From: Psychroserpens mesophilus
GTDB taxonomy: Bacteria; Bacteroidota; Bacteroidia; Flavobacteriales; Flavobacteriaceae
DNA: 64,000 nt
Direction of reading: 5' to 3'
Assembly (NCBI RefSeq): GCF_000826645.1
Contig: NZ_JXJP01000001.1
Coordinates: 471,104-535,103, forward strand
Below, in pieces: positions 8,939 to 17,749 of the stretch. The notes under the pieces were generated by a model. The model made no database searches, had not been told where the DNA came from, and saw only the letters and a list, made by a program, of their open reading frames with translations. Both the position numbers and the translations under genes were made by a program. Position 1 is the first letter of the stretch. Each line of letters opens with the position of its first letter.

Positions 8939-9675
8939 TCTTCTTTACTGTATATTACAGGCATTTGTCCTTTCCATTTTGACCATTCTTTATCTGAATT
9001 GATTAAGTTAACCATAAAGTGAGCTACATTTATTCTACTTACTTTACCTGCGTTAAATATGGCGCTTCTTATTGGTGATGGATAAATTTCATAGTCACTA
9101 ACCTCTTCTTTGTTTATTAAACCATCAGGTCTTACAGCAATCCATTCTATGTTTTTATGATGTTGTCCAACTTTAATTCTCAGAAAATCGGCAGCTTTTT
9201 CATTGTCAACATGAGGAGGTAAAAGGCATCTCAACAAAAAGATAACAGCTCGTTGTGCAAATGAAATAGGCTCATTTAAATCACGATTTCTGTTTCCACT
9301 CGTATTCATCAAAATAAATTTCACCTTTTTATCAGAATCATTTTTAATGGCACACTGGGTAAGCCTAGAAACGGTCTCTGTAACTAACTTCCTAGGATGT
9401 CCGTAAATCCCTTTAAAAGTTAAAGTATGACCTAAGCATGATACAATACCATCACAATTTTTAACCAAGTCTTGTAGTTGGGTATTAGTTAAATTTAAAA
9501 TACTAGCTTCAGTAATGGTGATGTTTTTATTAGTTTTCCAATACTCGGGTATTCTGTTTTTAGATCTTATCACAATTTTGATAGTGTGATTATGATTCAG
9601 AAGTTCTTCAACAACATGTTTACCCGTAGCTCCACTTGCACCAACAACAAGAATTGTTTTGACATCGTATGACAT
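8935..9675 (-). CDS. NAD(P)-binding SDR / NmrA-like protein
   Basis: This 246-aa atypical short-chain dehydrogenase-like protein opens with V-V-G-A-S-G-A-T-G-K-H, a GxxGxxG dinucleotide-binding loop. Basic residues follow the second strand (I-R-S-K-N-R), suggesting NADP(H). The classical Y-x-x-x-K catalytic pair is not evident, as in NmrA/BVR-B-like members that bind cofactor and reduce isomerised or flavin-type substrates. Substrate unknown. A small membrane-protein gene lies 8 bp upstream in the same direction, so the two may be co-transcribed. Confidence 0.75.
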   Translation of the reverse strand: MSYDVKTILVVGASGATGKHVVEELLNHNHTIKIVIRSKNRIPEYWKTNKNITITEASILNLTNTQLQDLVKNCDGIVSCLGHTLTFKGIYGHPRKLVTETVSRLTQCAIKNDSDKKVKFILMNTSGNRNRDLNEPISFAQRAVIFLLRCLLPPHVDNEKAADFLRIKVGQHHKNIEWIAVRPDGLINKEEVSDYEIYPSPIRSAIFNAGKVSRINVAHFMVNLINSDKEWSKWKGQMPVIYSKED

Positions 9676-9683
9676 TTGTTTTA

Positions 9684-9953
9684 TTATTTCAATTGATAAA
9701 TCCAGTACAACAACACTAACAGTACTATAGTAGTAATGAGTAATTTTTTTATTAGTAGTTTTCGGTTTTCCCTTTTAACTTTTCTTCTTACTCTTCTAAG
9801 TACATGAGGTTGTAATTTAGGTAATACATAAGGTTTGTAACCTTTAGTGTTACTTGATCCTCCATTCATTTTAGTGAATGGTACACGTTTACCATTTTTT
9901 AATAGTTTTCTGTTATTATTTATGGTAGCATTCATTGATGAGATTGAGCCCAT
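9684..9953 (-). CDS. Small basic single-pass membrane protein, conserved hypothetical
   Basis: An 89-aa protein from the ATG at 9953. A TTG at 9989 would add 12 residues but is less likely. It begins M-G-S-I-S-S-M, has a Lys/Arg-rich middle (R-R-V-R-R-K-V-K-R) and ends with one hydrophobic helix (~residues 66-86). This suggests a C-terminally anchored protein with a cytoplasmic basic tail. Similar small MGS-start proteins are, to my recollection, common in flavobacteria, but I cannot assign a function. The gene is 8 bp upstream of the SDR gene on the same strand. Confidence 0.6.
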   Translation of the reverse strand: MGSISSMNATINNNRKLLKNGKRVPFTKMNGGSSNTKGYKPYVLPKLQPHVLRRVRRKVKRENRKLLIKKLLITTIVLLVLLYWIYQLK

Positions 9954-10125
9954 GATATCTTTTTTGCTCTGAAATACTTCAGAAGTCAAACGTTCTAACT
10001 AAAGTAAATAATGTGCTTCGATATACGTGAATCACGAATCGAAAAGTCATTAATTCCGAATGTAAAAGATAGTTTTGAGTAAGTGCTCAATCGTATCAGT
10101 TAAAAGAGCTGATTTTGAGGCAGTA

Positions 10126-10377
10126 TTAGAAAATTACTGCTAAGACGATTACAAAAACAGACACTTTTAAAAGAGTTTCAATACTTGAAGTAAATTGATA
10201 TTGTCTGCTTTTTATACGTTGCTTAATACCAAAGATTGAATTTGAATTGTGGTTGTTTAAATTGCATTTAACAACTTTTTTATAGTTTGAATTTAATATA
10301 CCTTCTGGTGTTTCAAATTCTGTTTTTAAGCTACGTATGGGTAACGGTTCTAATTCTTGTGTGATTACTAATTCCAT
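10126..10377 (-). CDS. Small protein with C-terminal membrane anchor, hypothetical
   Basis: An 83-aa protein with an ATG start. About 60 polar residues (including the segment S-I-F-G-I-K-Q-R-I-K-S-R-Q) are followed by a single hydrophobic helix at the extreme C-terminus (T-L-L-K-V-S-V-F-V-I-V-L-A-V-I-F). The architecture resembles the neighbouring 9684-9953 protein without clear sequence similarity. Tail-anchored topology is inferred. No function is recognised. It is separated from trkH by ~160 bp of AT-rich DNA. Confidence 0.55.
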   Translation of the reverse strand: MELVITQELEPLPIRSLKTEFETPEGILNSNYKKVVKCNLNNHNSNSIFGIKQRIKSRQYQFTSSIETLLKVSVFVIVLAVIF

Positions 10378-10488
10378 GATGGTTGATTTTTATGATTATA
10401 CAAATAAGACGTACAATTGAAATAAATGTTACAACGAGATATCTTCTAAATCATTAAAAATCAAGGGTAAAATTTCCGAACTACCTAT

Positions 10489-10502
10489 ATTTACTAGTAA
10501 AT
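10489..10502. other. 14-bp perfect palindrome downstream of trkH
   Basis: ATTTACTAGTAAAT lies in the 162-bp gap between trkH and the small membrane-protein gene. It is too short of GC and of a T-run for a good terminator. It could be a dimeric regulator site or chance; nothing else stands out in this gap. Confidence 0.25.
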
Positions 10503-10539
10503 TTTAAAAGTGTTAAAAATTGAAAAAAATAGTTCTAAT

Positions 10540-12033
10540 TTATCTGTTTCTCCAGAAAAAAGGTGTCAATAATATTAAAACAGTGAAGAGTTCTAAACGA
10601 CCAATAAGCATTAAAAAAGCCGACCACCATTTTCCAAGAGCTGGTAATGCAGCATAGTTATTTACTGGTCCGAAATTACCAAGAGCAGGTCCAACATTTC
10701 CTAAACTCGAAGCTGAAAGACCGATAGAAGATTCAAAATCAATCTGAAACATAGAAAACACCAAGGCACCAACTATGAATGAAATCATGTAAAGGATGAA
10801 AAACCCTAAAATGTTAAATACAATATTCCCCGTAACACTTTTTTTATTGTAACGAACAGGTAATACGGCATTTGGATGTAAAGCTCTTTTGAATTCAAGG
10901 AACCCGTTTTTTATCATAATCATATGTCTCACAACTTTAACACCACCTGAGGTACTTCCTGCAGAACCACCTAAAAACATTAAGCCGAAGAAGAATACCA
11001 CCAGAAAAGGTGTCCATAATGTGTAATCGGCAGTTACAAAACCTGTTGTTGTAATAATGGCTATCACTTGAAACAACGCATGACGGATAGAAGCCTCAGC
11101 TTTCCCATAGATCATTGGATGATCAATTGATGAAATCGAAAAATCAGCTCTAAAATAAATGATAAGCGCTGCAATTATTGTAAATAATGCGATAAACTTA
11201 AAATAAAGTTTAAACTCTTCATCTCGAATAGCCTTTTGAACTTTGCCTTTAAACGCAAAATAGCTCAAAATAAAATTGGTTCCAGCCAAAAACATAAATA
11301 CAATAATGATGTATTGAATAACTGGTTGTCCGTTCCAAAAGGCAACACTCGCATTTTTAGTAGAAAAACCACCAGTAGATAAGGTGCAAAGCGAGTGGTT
11401 TATGGCATCAAAAAAAGACATGCCTGCGACTTGAAGTAAAATTGTTTCAGCAGCAGTATAACCAAAATAGATAAGCCACAAACGCTTCGCAGTATCTGTA
11501 ATTCTAGGGTGTAATTTATCGGCATTAGGACCAGGAGCTTCAGCAGCAAAAAGTTGCATACCACCAATACCTAGTAACGGTAAAATAGCAATAGCTAAAA
11601 CAATTATTCCCATTCCACCAATCCAGTGTGTCAGACTTCTCCAGAATAAAACACCTTCAGGGAGAGCTTCGATATCATTTAATATGGATGCTCCTGTGGT
11701 GGTGTAACCAGACATGGTTTCAAAAAAAGCATTTGTAAAACTGGGAATAGATTCAGTCAATAAATAGGGTAGTGTACCAGTTAATGCCATGACTATCCAT
11801 CCAAATGACACTACCAGATAACCTTCACGTTTATTTAATTCTTTTTTGTGATTTTTTGTAGCGACCATCAAAATGCCTCCAGCAATAACAACTAAAATCC
11901 CAGATAATAAAATTTTAGCTGTTGCGCCATCTTTGTATATGAAACTCATGAGAGCAGCCAAAAGCATAAAGCCTCCATTGAACAATAATAACAGTCCGAA
12001 AAAATGGAAAATGATTTTGAAATTAAGTTTCAT
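10540..12033 (-). CDS. trkH: Trk/Ktr-type potassium uptake channel subunit TrkH
   Basis: This 497-aa polytopic membrane protein of the TrkH/KtrB superfamily carries four degenerate selectivity-filter repeats with glycine. Examples are T-T-T-G-A-S-I, L-S-T-G-G-F-S-T, T-T-T-G-F-V-T-A and S-L-G-N-V-G-P-A-L-G. It imports K+ under control of the regulatory TrkA subunit encoded 29 bp upstream, so trkA-trkH form an operon. Length is typical for TrkH. The ATG at 12033 places a hydrophobic helix right at the N-terminus, as in homologues. Confidence 0.93.
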   Translation of the reverse strand: MKLNFKIIFHFFGLLLLFNGGFMLLAALMSFIYKDGATAKILLSGILVVIAGGILMVATKNHKKELNKREGYLVVSFGWIVMALTGTLPYLLTESIPSFTNAFFETMSGYTTTGASILNDIEALPEGVLFWRSLTHWIGGMGIIVLAIAILPLLGIGGMQLFAAEAPGPNADKLHPRITDTAKRLWLIYFGYTAAETILLQVAGMSFFDAINHSLCTLSTGGFSTKNASVAFWNGQPVIQYIIIVFMFLAGTNFILSYFAFKGKVQKAIRDEEFKLYFKFIALFTIIAALIIYFRADFSISSIDHPMIYGKAEASIRHALFQVIAIITTTGFVTADYTLWTPFLVVFFFGLMFLGGSAGSTSGGVKVVRHMIMIKNGFLEFKRALHPNAVLPVRYNKKSVTGNIVFNILGFFILYMISFIVGALVFSMFQIDFESSIGLSASSLGNVGPALGNFGPVNNYAALPALGKWWSAFLMLIGRLELFTVLILLTPFFWRNR

Positions 12034-12062
12034 TAGTCTGTTTCTAGGAGCTTAGTATTAGT

Positions 12063-13415
12063 CTAAAAGAAAAAAGATTCAACTTTTGATATGGATCTTG
12101 GTAAGCAACATACAACAACTTTATCGCCTTCCTGAATTTGAAAGCTTCCAAGAGGGATGATTCCTGTTTCGTTTCTTATAATGCCTCCAATAATTGCAGA
12201 TCTGGGAAAATCTAAATCTTTAATAGATTTTTTTGTGATTTTAGAATTTGGAGAATTGACTTCAAACTCTAATAATTCCGCATTCATATTGCTAAGTTTT
12301 GTCATGGCCAAAACTTCACCTTTTCTAATATATCTAAAAATATTGTTAGCGGCTAAAAGTTTTTTGTTAATAAGCGTATCGATGCCAATGGATTGCGAAA
12401 GCTGGTAGTAATCCATATTTTCTACAAGTGCAATGGTTTTTCTAACACCTTTAGATTTAGCCACCAAACAAGACATAATATTCGTTTCGGAATTACCAGT
12501 AACAGAAATAAAAGCATCCATATCACCAATGTTTTCCTCTTCTAAAAGTTCAACGTTTCTACCGTCACCATTAATGACCAATGCATTAGGTAAATCATCA
12601 GCAAGTTCAAAAGCAATATCCTTATCTTTTTCAATGATTTTTACATTAAACTTGCTTTCACAAAGATCTTTAGTAGTTTTAAATCCAATCTTGCTTCCAC
12701 CCAGAATCATTACATTTTTCACTTCAGATTTCACGCGTCCTGAAAGTTCAAAAAGTTCGTCGTCACCACCTTTTGAAGTCATAAAAACAACTTTATCTCC
12801 CTCTTTAAACTGAGTGTCGCCTCTAGGGATAATTGTGTATTGGGTTCCAAAACGTTGAATTGCAATTGGAATAAAATGAAGTTCAGGAAAAACCTGAGCA
12901 GCTTCCTTAACCGTTTTACCAACAAATGATGCTGTTCTTGAGAGGCGTAAACTTAACATCGTTAATGCGCCTTCTTCAAATTCATAAGTGTCATTAAATC
13001 CGTATTGATTTAGAAGTAATTCTATCTCGCTGGCTGCAAGAGCTTCTGGTGAGATAAGCTCATCGATTCCAAATTTTGTAAACCCAACATCATCTTTATT
13101 ATCAATAAACTCCGAGTTCGATATTCTGGCAATAGTTCGCTTAGCACCCAGTTGTTTGGCTAACACACATGCTGTAATATTGGTTGTTTCAGACGAGGTT
13201 ACAGCTATGAAAAGTTCAGAAGTATTGATTCTGGCTTCTTTTAAGATTGCTATAGATGTCACATCACCTTTGATTGTACGGATATCCAAATGGTCATTTG
13301 CATAAGACAAATTTTCTTTGTCAATATCAATTAGTGTAATCTCTTGAGATTCGTAAGACAATAGTTTTGCCAAGTGAAATCCGACTTCTCCTGCTCCAGC
13401 AATTATTATTTTCAT
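12063..13415 (-). CDS. trkA: Trk system potassium uptake regulatory protein TrkA
   Basis: This is the cytoplasmic RCK protein that gates TrkH in response to nucleotides. It holds two RCK_N/RCK_C modules: a Rossmann loop G-A-G-E-V-G-F-H-L at the very start and a second one G-G-S-K-I-G-F near residue 235. I place the start at the ATG at 13415 (450 aa), giving the usual M-K-I-I-I-A-G-A-G-E-V-G start. An upstream ATA/ATG-type extension to 13466 would place coding sequence across the TAnnTTTG box at 13442-13449. It lies 29 bp before trkH. Confidence 0.93.
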   Translation of the reverse strand: MKIIIAGAGEVGFHLAKLLSYESQEITLIDIDKENLSYANDHLDIRTIKGDVTSIAILKEARINTSELFIAVTSSETTNITACVLAKQLGAKRTIARISNSEFIDNKDDVGFTKFGIDELISPEALAASEIELLLNQYGFNDTYEFEEGALTMLSLRLSRTASFVGKTVKEAAQVFPELHFIPIAIQRFGTQYTIIPRGDTQFKEGDKVVFMTSKGGDDELFELSGRVKSEVKNVMILGGSKIGFKTTKDLCESKFNVKIIEKDKDIAFELADDLPNALVINGDGRNVELLEEENIGDMDAFISVTGNSETNIMSCLVAKSKGVRKTIALVENMDYYQLSQSIGIDTLINKKLLAANNIFRYIRKGEVLAMTKLSNMNAELLEFEVNSPNSKITKKSIKDLDFPRSAIIGGIIRNETGIIPLGSFQIQEGDKVVVCCLPRSISKVESFFF

Positions 13416-13441
13416 TAAATAAATTGTATTGAAAAAACATA

Positions 13442-13449
13442 CAAATATA
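13442..13449 (-). promoter_or_regulatory. TAnnTTTG -7 box of trkA-trkH
   Basis: TATATTTG on the minus strand predicts transcription starting near 13437, leaving a ~22-nt leader to the ATG at 13415. This argues against a longer TrkA start at 13466. Confidence 0.6.
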
Positions 13450-13531
13450 CTACAATAATATCTCAATTAATGTAAATGAGGCTTGATAATAATTCATAGC
13501 GTAAATTCTTAATTACTACAAGATAGTTATC

Positions 13532-13539
13532 TATATTTG
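13532..13539 (+). promoter_or_regulatory. TAnnTTTG -7 box of menG-porT
   Basis: TATATTTG ends only 8 bp before a TTG and 14 bp before a GTG candidate start, predicting an extremely short or absent leader. Confidence 0.6.
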
Positions 13540-13553
13540 CAAAAAAATTGAAG

Positions 13554-14282
13554 GTGTCAAAAGTAAAACCGTATAAAGATAGTGAGCTAAATAAAAAGCA
13601 ACAGGTCACTCAAATGTTTGACAATATTTCAAAGGAATATGACGGATTAAACCGTGTTATTTCTTTTGGTATAGACATTAAATGGAGAAATAAAGTTGTT
13701 GATATTGTTGCTAAAACGAATCCGGAAAATATTTTAGATATTGCAACTGGAACAGGGGATTTGGCAATAAGTTTAGCTAAAACAACTGCAAAAGAAATTG
13801 TTGGATTGGATATAAGCGACGGCATGCTTGAAGTTGGACGAAAGAAAATCAATACTAAAAATTTAGATGATAAAATTAGTATGGTAATTGGTGATTCTGA
13901 AAATTTACCTTTTGAAGATGATTCCTTTGATGCCATAACAGTAGCCTTTGGAGTTAGAAATTTTGAAACACTTGAAAAAGGATTGGCCGAAATTTATCGC
14001 GTGTTAAAACCTGAAGGCATTTTTGTAATTCTGGAAACTTCAATGCCAACAAAAACACCATATAAACAAGGTTATAACTTTTATACTAAATATATTTTGC
14101 CTACTATTGGAAAAGTCTTTTCAAAAGATCAATCGGCTTATTCGTATTTATGTGAATCGGCTTCGGTTTTTCCTTTTGGAGAGGCCTTAAACAATATTTT
14201 ACGTAAAACTGGGTTTATTAACGTTGTAGATCAACCACAGACCTTTGGTGTTGCAACTATTTACAGTGCATCCAAAGCATAA
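13554..14282 (+). CDS. menG: Demethylmenaquinone methyltransferase (UbiE/MenG)
   Basis: The enzyme uses SAM to C-methylate demethylmenaquinone, the last step of menaquinone synthesis; menaquinone is the likely acceptor for the NQR encoded nearby. Motifs: [25 protein letters not shown] (motif I), and [12 protein letters not shown], diagnostic for UbiE. There is no ATG. GTG at 13554 (242 aa, V-S-K-V-K-P-Y-K) fits homologue starts best; TTG at 13548 adds two residues. The porT gene follows 9 bp later. Confidence 0.93.
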   Translation: MSKVKPYKDSELNKKQQVTQMFDNISKEYDGLNRVISFGIDIKWRNKVVDIVAKTNPENILDIATGTGDLAISLAKTTAKEIVGLDISDGMLEVGRKKINTKNLDDKISMVIGDSENLPFEDDSFDAITVAFGVRNFETLEKGLAEIYRVLKPEGIFVILETSMPTKTPYKQGYNFYTKYILPTIGKVFSKDQSAYSYLCESASVFPFGEALNNILRKTGFINVVDQPQTFGVATIYSASKA

Positions 14283-14291
14283 TGTAAATTT

Positions 14292-15005
14292 ATGAAGAGA
14301 GTTTTTATAATCTTAGCCTTGTTTATTGTATCGCAAACTGCGTCTGCACAATTATTCAGTAGGGAAAAAATTAAAAATAACGAGAACTTTGATAAAGCAC
14401 GTTTGTCATGGGGATTTTTTCTTGGGTTAAATAGTTATGACTATCAGTTCAACTATGAGGAAGATTTAAAAGATATTCTTGTTGAAACTAATGTAGGCTT
14501 CAGTGTTGGGTTAGTTTCTAATTTGCGTATTACAGAATACTTAGATCTGAGATTTGAACCTGGACTTTTTATTACACAACGAAATTTGATGTATGATCCA
14601 AGTTATTTTAATGGTATTGAGTTTAATAATTCGGATTTACTGAGAGAGGTTAAATCTACTTACGTGCATTTTCCGTTGTTATTGAAAGTTTCTACCAAAC
14701 GACTTAACAACTTTAAGCCATTTATTCTTGCTGGTATTTCAACGTCTTTAAACTTGTCGAGTAATGAGGAAAATCCAGATGATAATAGTGCTGGTCAGTT
14801 TAGAACCAAAAAAAATGTTCTGTTTTATGAGCTTGGTTTCGGTATTGATTTTTATAACCAATGGTTTAAATTCTCGCCTTCAATACGTGGTGTGTTTGCT
14901 TTAAATGATGAACTTGTGAGAGATGTAGATCCTGACAGTCCGTGGACGAGTAATATAACGACCATGAAAACGCGAGGGATATTCTTGAATTTTACGTTTC
15001 AATAG
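14292..15005 (+). CDS. porT: PorT/SprT-like type IX secretion outer-membrane beta-barrel protein
   Basis: A 237-aa outer-membrane barrel with a 19-residue signal peptide (…ASAQ). The N-terminal segment N-F-D-K-A-R-L-S-W-G-F-F-L-G-L-N matches the PorT pattern in which a short linker precedes the first strand of an eight-strand-type barrel. Residues F-E-P-G-L and V-H-F-P-L-L-L-K-V-S are also typical. PorT is needed for assembly of the T9SS. The menG-porT order is, as I recall it, conserved in Flavobacteriia, which supports the call. Proteins ending at 1866 and 26511 carry T9SS sorting domains and would depend on this system. A generic porin-family protein is the alternative. Confidence 0.8.
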   Translation: MKRVFIILALFIVSQTASAQLFSREKIKNNENFDKARLSWGFFLGLNSYDYQFNYEEDLKDILVETNVGFSVGLVSNLRITEYLDLRFEPGLFITQRNLMYDPSYFNGIEFNNSDLLREVKSTYVHFPLLLKVSTKRLNNFKPFILAGISTSLNLSSNEENPDDNSAGQFRTKKNVLFYELGFGIDFYNQWFKFSPSIRGVFALNDELVRDVDPDSPWTSNITTMKTRGIFLNFTFQ

Positions 15006-15129
15006 ACGACTTTATTTTTGAAGTCTACCTTACGCTTTCACCTTCTTTTTATTAGAAATAGTAATTTATTTAGAACGAATAAAAATAACAAACTTCGTTA
15101 ATATGCTATTTTTTTACTCAATTAATTCG

Positions 15130-15137
15130 TACTTTTG
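15130..15137 (+). promoter_or_regulatory. TAnnTTTG -7 box of the nqr operon
   Basis: TACTTTTG lies 38 bp before the nqrA ATG and predicts a leader of roughly 30 nt. Only a T-rich stretch lies at the -33 position. The 125 bp between it and porT contain nothing else I recognise. Confidence 0.55.
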
Positions 15138-15174
15138 CACCGATTTTTAGACAACTAATTTCAATAAAAAGCGT

Positions 15175-16524
15175 ATGTCAAAAGACATTAAGATTAAAAA
15201 AGGTCTAGATATAAAACTTGTAGGCGAAGCTGAAAAATCAGTAGAACAAGCCATTATAAGTAATTTCTGCACGATAAGACCTGAGGACTTTCACGGCGTC
15301 ATTCCAAAACTTGTAGCAAAAGAAGGTGCAAGCTTAAAAGCTGGCGAAGTTATCTTTTATGATAAATCGAATGAAGCCGTACAATTTGTATCTCCAGTTT
15401 CAGGAACTGTGATTGAAGTATTAAGAGGTCCTAAGCGACGTATTGATGCTGTTAAAATTCAAGCAGATAAAGAACAGTCTTATAAGGATTATGGTAAGTT
15501 CAATATGAACTCAGATGCCGAAACAACCAAAGCTCATTTATTGGCTTCAGGGTGTTGGCCTTTTATCAAGCAAAGACCTTATGATGTTATTGCTAACCCA
15601 GAGAAATCACCAAAAGCGATTTTTATTTCTGGCTATGCCACAGCACCTCTAGCTGCCGATTTAGATTTTGTATTACAAGGTAAAGAAGCTCAGTTACAAG
15701 CCGCTATTTCTGCTTTGGCAAAATTAACTGAAGGTCAGGTTCATGTTTCTGTTGGGTCTAATAATTCGCCACTGGCAAATATGAGTGATGCGACTATTCA
15801 TAAAGTATCTGGTCCGCATCCTGCAGGAAATGTTGGAACGCACATCAATAAAATTGATCCGGTAAATAAAGGAGAAGTTGTTTGGACTGTTAGCGCACAA
15901 GACCTTGTGATCATCGGAGAATTATTGCTTACAGGAAAATTTAATGCTGAGCGTATTGTTGCTTTAGCAGGATCATCTGTTAAGAAACCAAGATATTTCA
16001 AAACGAAAATAGGAAGTGAAGTTGCTACCATGGTTTATGATAATGGTGTTGATAAAGATGGTAACGATCGTATCATCTCTGGAAACGTATTGTCAGGTAA
16101 GCAATTAAAACCAGATGGGAGTTTAGGATATTACGACAATTTGATTTCTGTAATTCCTGAAGGTGATGATTATGAATTTTTTGGTTGGAATAAACCAGTT
16201 TTTAATAAGATTTCTACGTCAAGAGCCTTAACGTTTTCTTGGTTAAATCCTAAGAAAAAATACGATTTAAATACCAATACTAACGGAGAGCATCGTGCGT
16301 TTGTAACTACGGGAACTTATGAGCAGGTATTTCCTTTAGATATTTACCCAATGCAAATTTTAAAAGCTTGTATGTATGAAGATTTAGATGAAATGGAAGC
16401 TTTAGGAATGTACGAAGTTGCTCCTGAAGATTTTGCTTTGACTGAATTTGTTTGTGTGTCTAAACAACCACATCAGGATATTATTAGAAAAGGTTTAGAC
16501 TTAATGCTTAAAGAAATAGGATAA
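15175..16524 (+). CDS. nqrA: Na+-translocating NADH:quinone reductase subunit A
   Basis: NqrA is the soluble cytoplasmic-side subunit of the Na+-pumping NADH:quinone oxidoreductase and was historically linked to quinone binding. The 449-aa length and start (K-I-K-K-G-L-D-I-K-L-V-G) match the family. So do the barrel-sandwich region F-V-S-P-V-S-G-T-V near residue 73 and H-P-A-G-N-V-G-T-H-I near residue 217. It is the first gene of nqrABCDEF; its stop overlaps the nqrB ATG in TAATG. Position and full length leave little doubt. Confidence 0.96.
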   Translation: MSKDIKIKKGLDIKLVGEAEKSVEQAIISNFCTIRPEDFHGVIPKLVAKEGASLKAGEVIFYDKSNEAVQFVSPVSGTVIEVLRGPKRRIDAVKIQADKEQSYKDYGKFNMNSDAETTKAHLLASGCWPFIKQRPYDVIANPEKSPKAIFISGYATAPLAADLDFVLQGKEAQLQAAISALAKLTEGQVHVSVGSNNSPLANMSDATIHKVSGPHPAGNVGTHINKIDPVNKGEVVWTVSAQDLVIIGELLLTGKFNAERIVALAGSSVKKPRYFKTKIGSEVATMVYDNGVDKDGNDRIISGNVLSGKQLKPDGSLGYYDNLISVIPEGDDYEFFGWNKPVFNKISTSRALTFSWLNPKKKYDLNTNTNGEHRAFVTTGTYEQVFPLDIYPMQILKACMYEDLDEMEALGMYEVAPEDFALTEFVCVSKQPHQDIIRKGLDLMLKEIG

Positions 16525-17747
16525 TGGGTTTAAAAAGTAATTTACATAATTTAAAAGAAAAGTATAAAGGAAAGAAAATGGCGCCTGCATTTAATGCACT
16601 CCATACCTTTTTATACTTACCAAATGAGACTACTCACAACGGAACTCATATTAAGGTAGCTGATGATTTAAAGCGTACGATGAATACAGTCATCATGGCT
16701 TTAGTTCCTTGCTTGATCTTCGGTATGTTTAATGCTGGTTATCAACATTACTTGGCTCTTGGAGAGATTGAAGCTTCTAGCGGGTTTTTAGGATCTACGT
16801 TCTGGACATGGGATAACCTTGTTGTTGGATTGTGGCAGGTATTACCACTGGTGATTGTATCGTATGGTGTTGGACTTGCTGTAGAGTTTTTATTTGCAGT
16901 AATCAAAGGGCATGAGGTAGAAGAAGGTTACCTTGTAACTGGTATGTTAGTACCATTAATTGTGCCTGTTGATATTCCTTTATGGATGTTAGCTGTTGCA
17001 GTTGTGTTTGGTGTTGTGATTGGTAAAGAAGTATTTGGTGGTACAGGAATGAATATTCTAAATCCAGCATTAACGATTAGAGCTTTCTTATTCTTCGCTT
17101 ATCCAACATGGATGTCAGGTGATAAAGTTTGGGTTCATGGTGCAGTTGAACGTGATCAAATGATTGCAGCTGGTGAAAACCTCGATGCTATTTCTGGAGA
17201 AACAATTTTAGGAGCTTATGCGCAGAATAATTCTGTAGCCTATGACTACTGGGATATGTTCTGGGGAATCATTCCTGGTTCAGTTGGTGAGACTTCGAAA
17301 TTTTTAATCATAATTGGTGCTCTTTTCCTAATTTTTACTAAAATCGGAAGCTGGAGAATTATCGTATCAACATTAATAGGTGCTTTAGTTATGGGACTTA
17401 TATTCAATGGTGTTGTAGATATGGGATGGATTGGAGATTCAAGTAAGTTCTATGGTTTAATGAGTGTGCCGTTCTGGCAACATTTAATTATCGGTAGTAT
17501 TCTGTTTGGAGCTGTTTACATGGCTACAGATCCTGTAACTGCTTCACAAACAAATAAAGGAAAATGGATTTATGGTTTCTTGATCGGTTTCATTTCCATT
17601 ATGATTCGTGTATTTAACCCAGCTTACCCAGAAGGTGTATTCTTGGCGATATTATTAATGAACGTTTTTGCACCAACTATAGATCATTATGTTGTACAAG
17701 GAAATGTAAAACGTCGTATGAAACGTCTAAAAGTTAAAACAGCCTAA
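16524..17747 (+). CDS. nqrB: Na+-translocating NADH:quinone reductase subunit B
   Basis: NqrB is a 407-aa membrane subunit carrying riboflavin and a covalent FMN and forming part of the Na+ pathway. About ten hydrophobic helices are visible, with N-I-L-N-P-A-L-T-I-R-A-F and M-A-T-D-P-V-T-A-S as family signatures. The expected FMN-attachment motif (D-x-x-(S/T)-G-A-T) appears as D221-A-I-S-G-E-T227: the residue before the acceptor Thr is Glu, not Ala. Whether that is usual in this lineage I cannot tell. It starts inside the nqrA stop, and nqrC starts 2 bp after its stop. Confidence 0.96.
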   Translation: MGLKSNLHNLKEKYKGKKMAPAFNALHTFLYLPNETTHNGTHIKVADDLKRTMNTVIMALVPCLIFGMFNAGYQHYLALGEIEASSGFLGSTFWTWDNLVVGLWQVLPLVIVSYGVGLAVEFLFAVIKGHEVEEGYLVTGMLVPLIVPVDIPLWMLAVAVVFGVVIGKEVFGGTGMNILNPALTIRAFLFFAYPTWMSGDKVWVHGAVERDQMIAAGENLDAISGETILGAYAQNNSVAYDYWDMFWGIIPGSVGETSKFLIIIGALFLIFTKIGSWRIIVSTLIGALVMGLIFNGVVDMGWIGDSSKFYGLMSVPFWQHLIIGSILFGAVYMATDPVTASQTNKGKWIYGFLIGFISIMIRVFNPAYPEGVFLAILLMNVFAPTIDHYVVQGNVKRRMKRLKVKTA

Positions 17748-17749
17748 CG

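Noticed and set aside
12433..12813. A 126-codon plus-strand frame opposite trkA
   Set aside because: Serine/leucine/proline-rich shadow of the trkA coding strand with no motif.
12890..12915. Hairpin TCAGG/CCTGA inside trkA
   Set aside because: The short stem lies in conserved coding sequence and has no T-run. It is not a terminator or a copy of the REP element.
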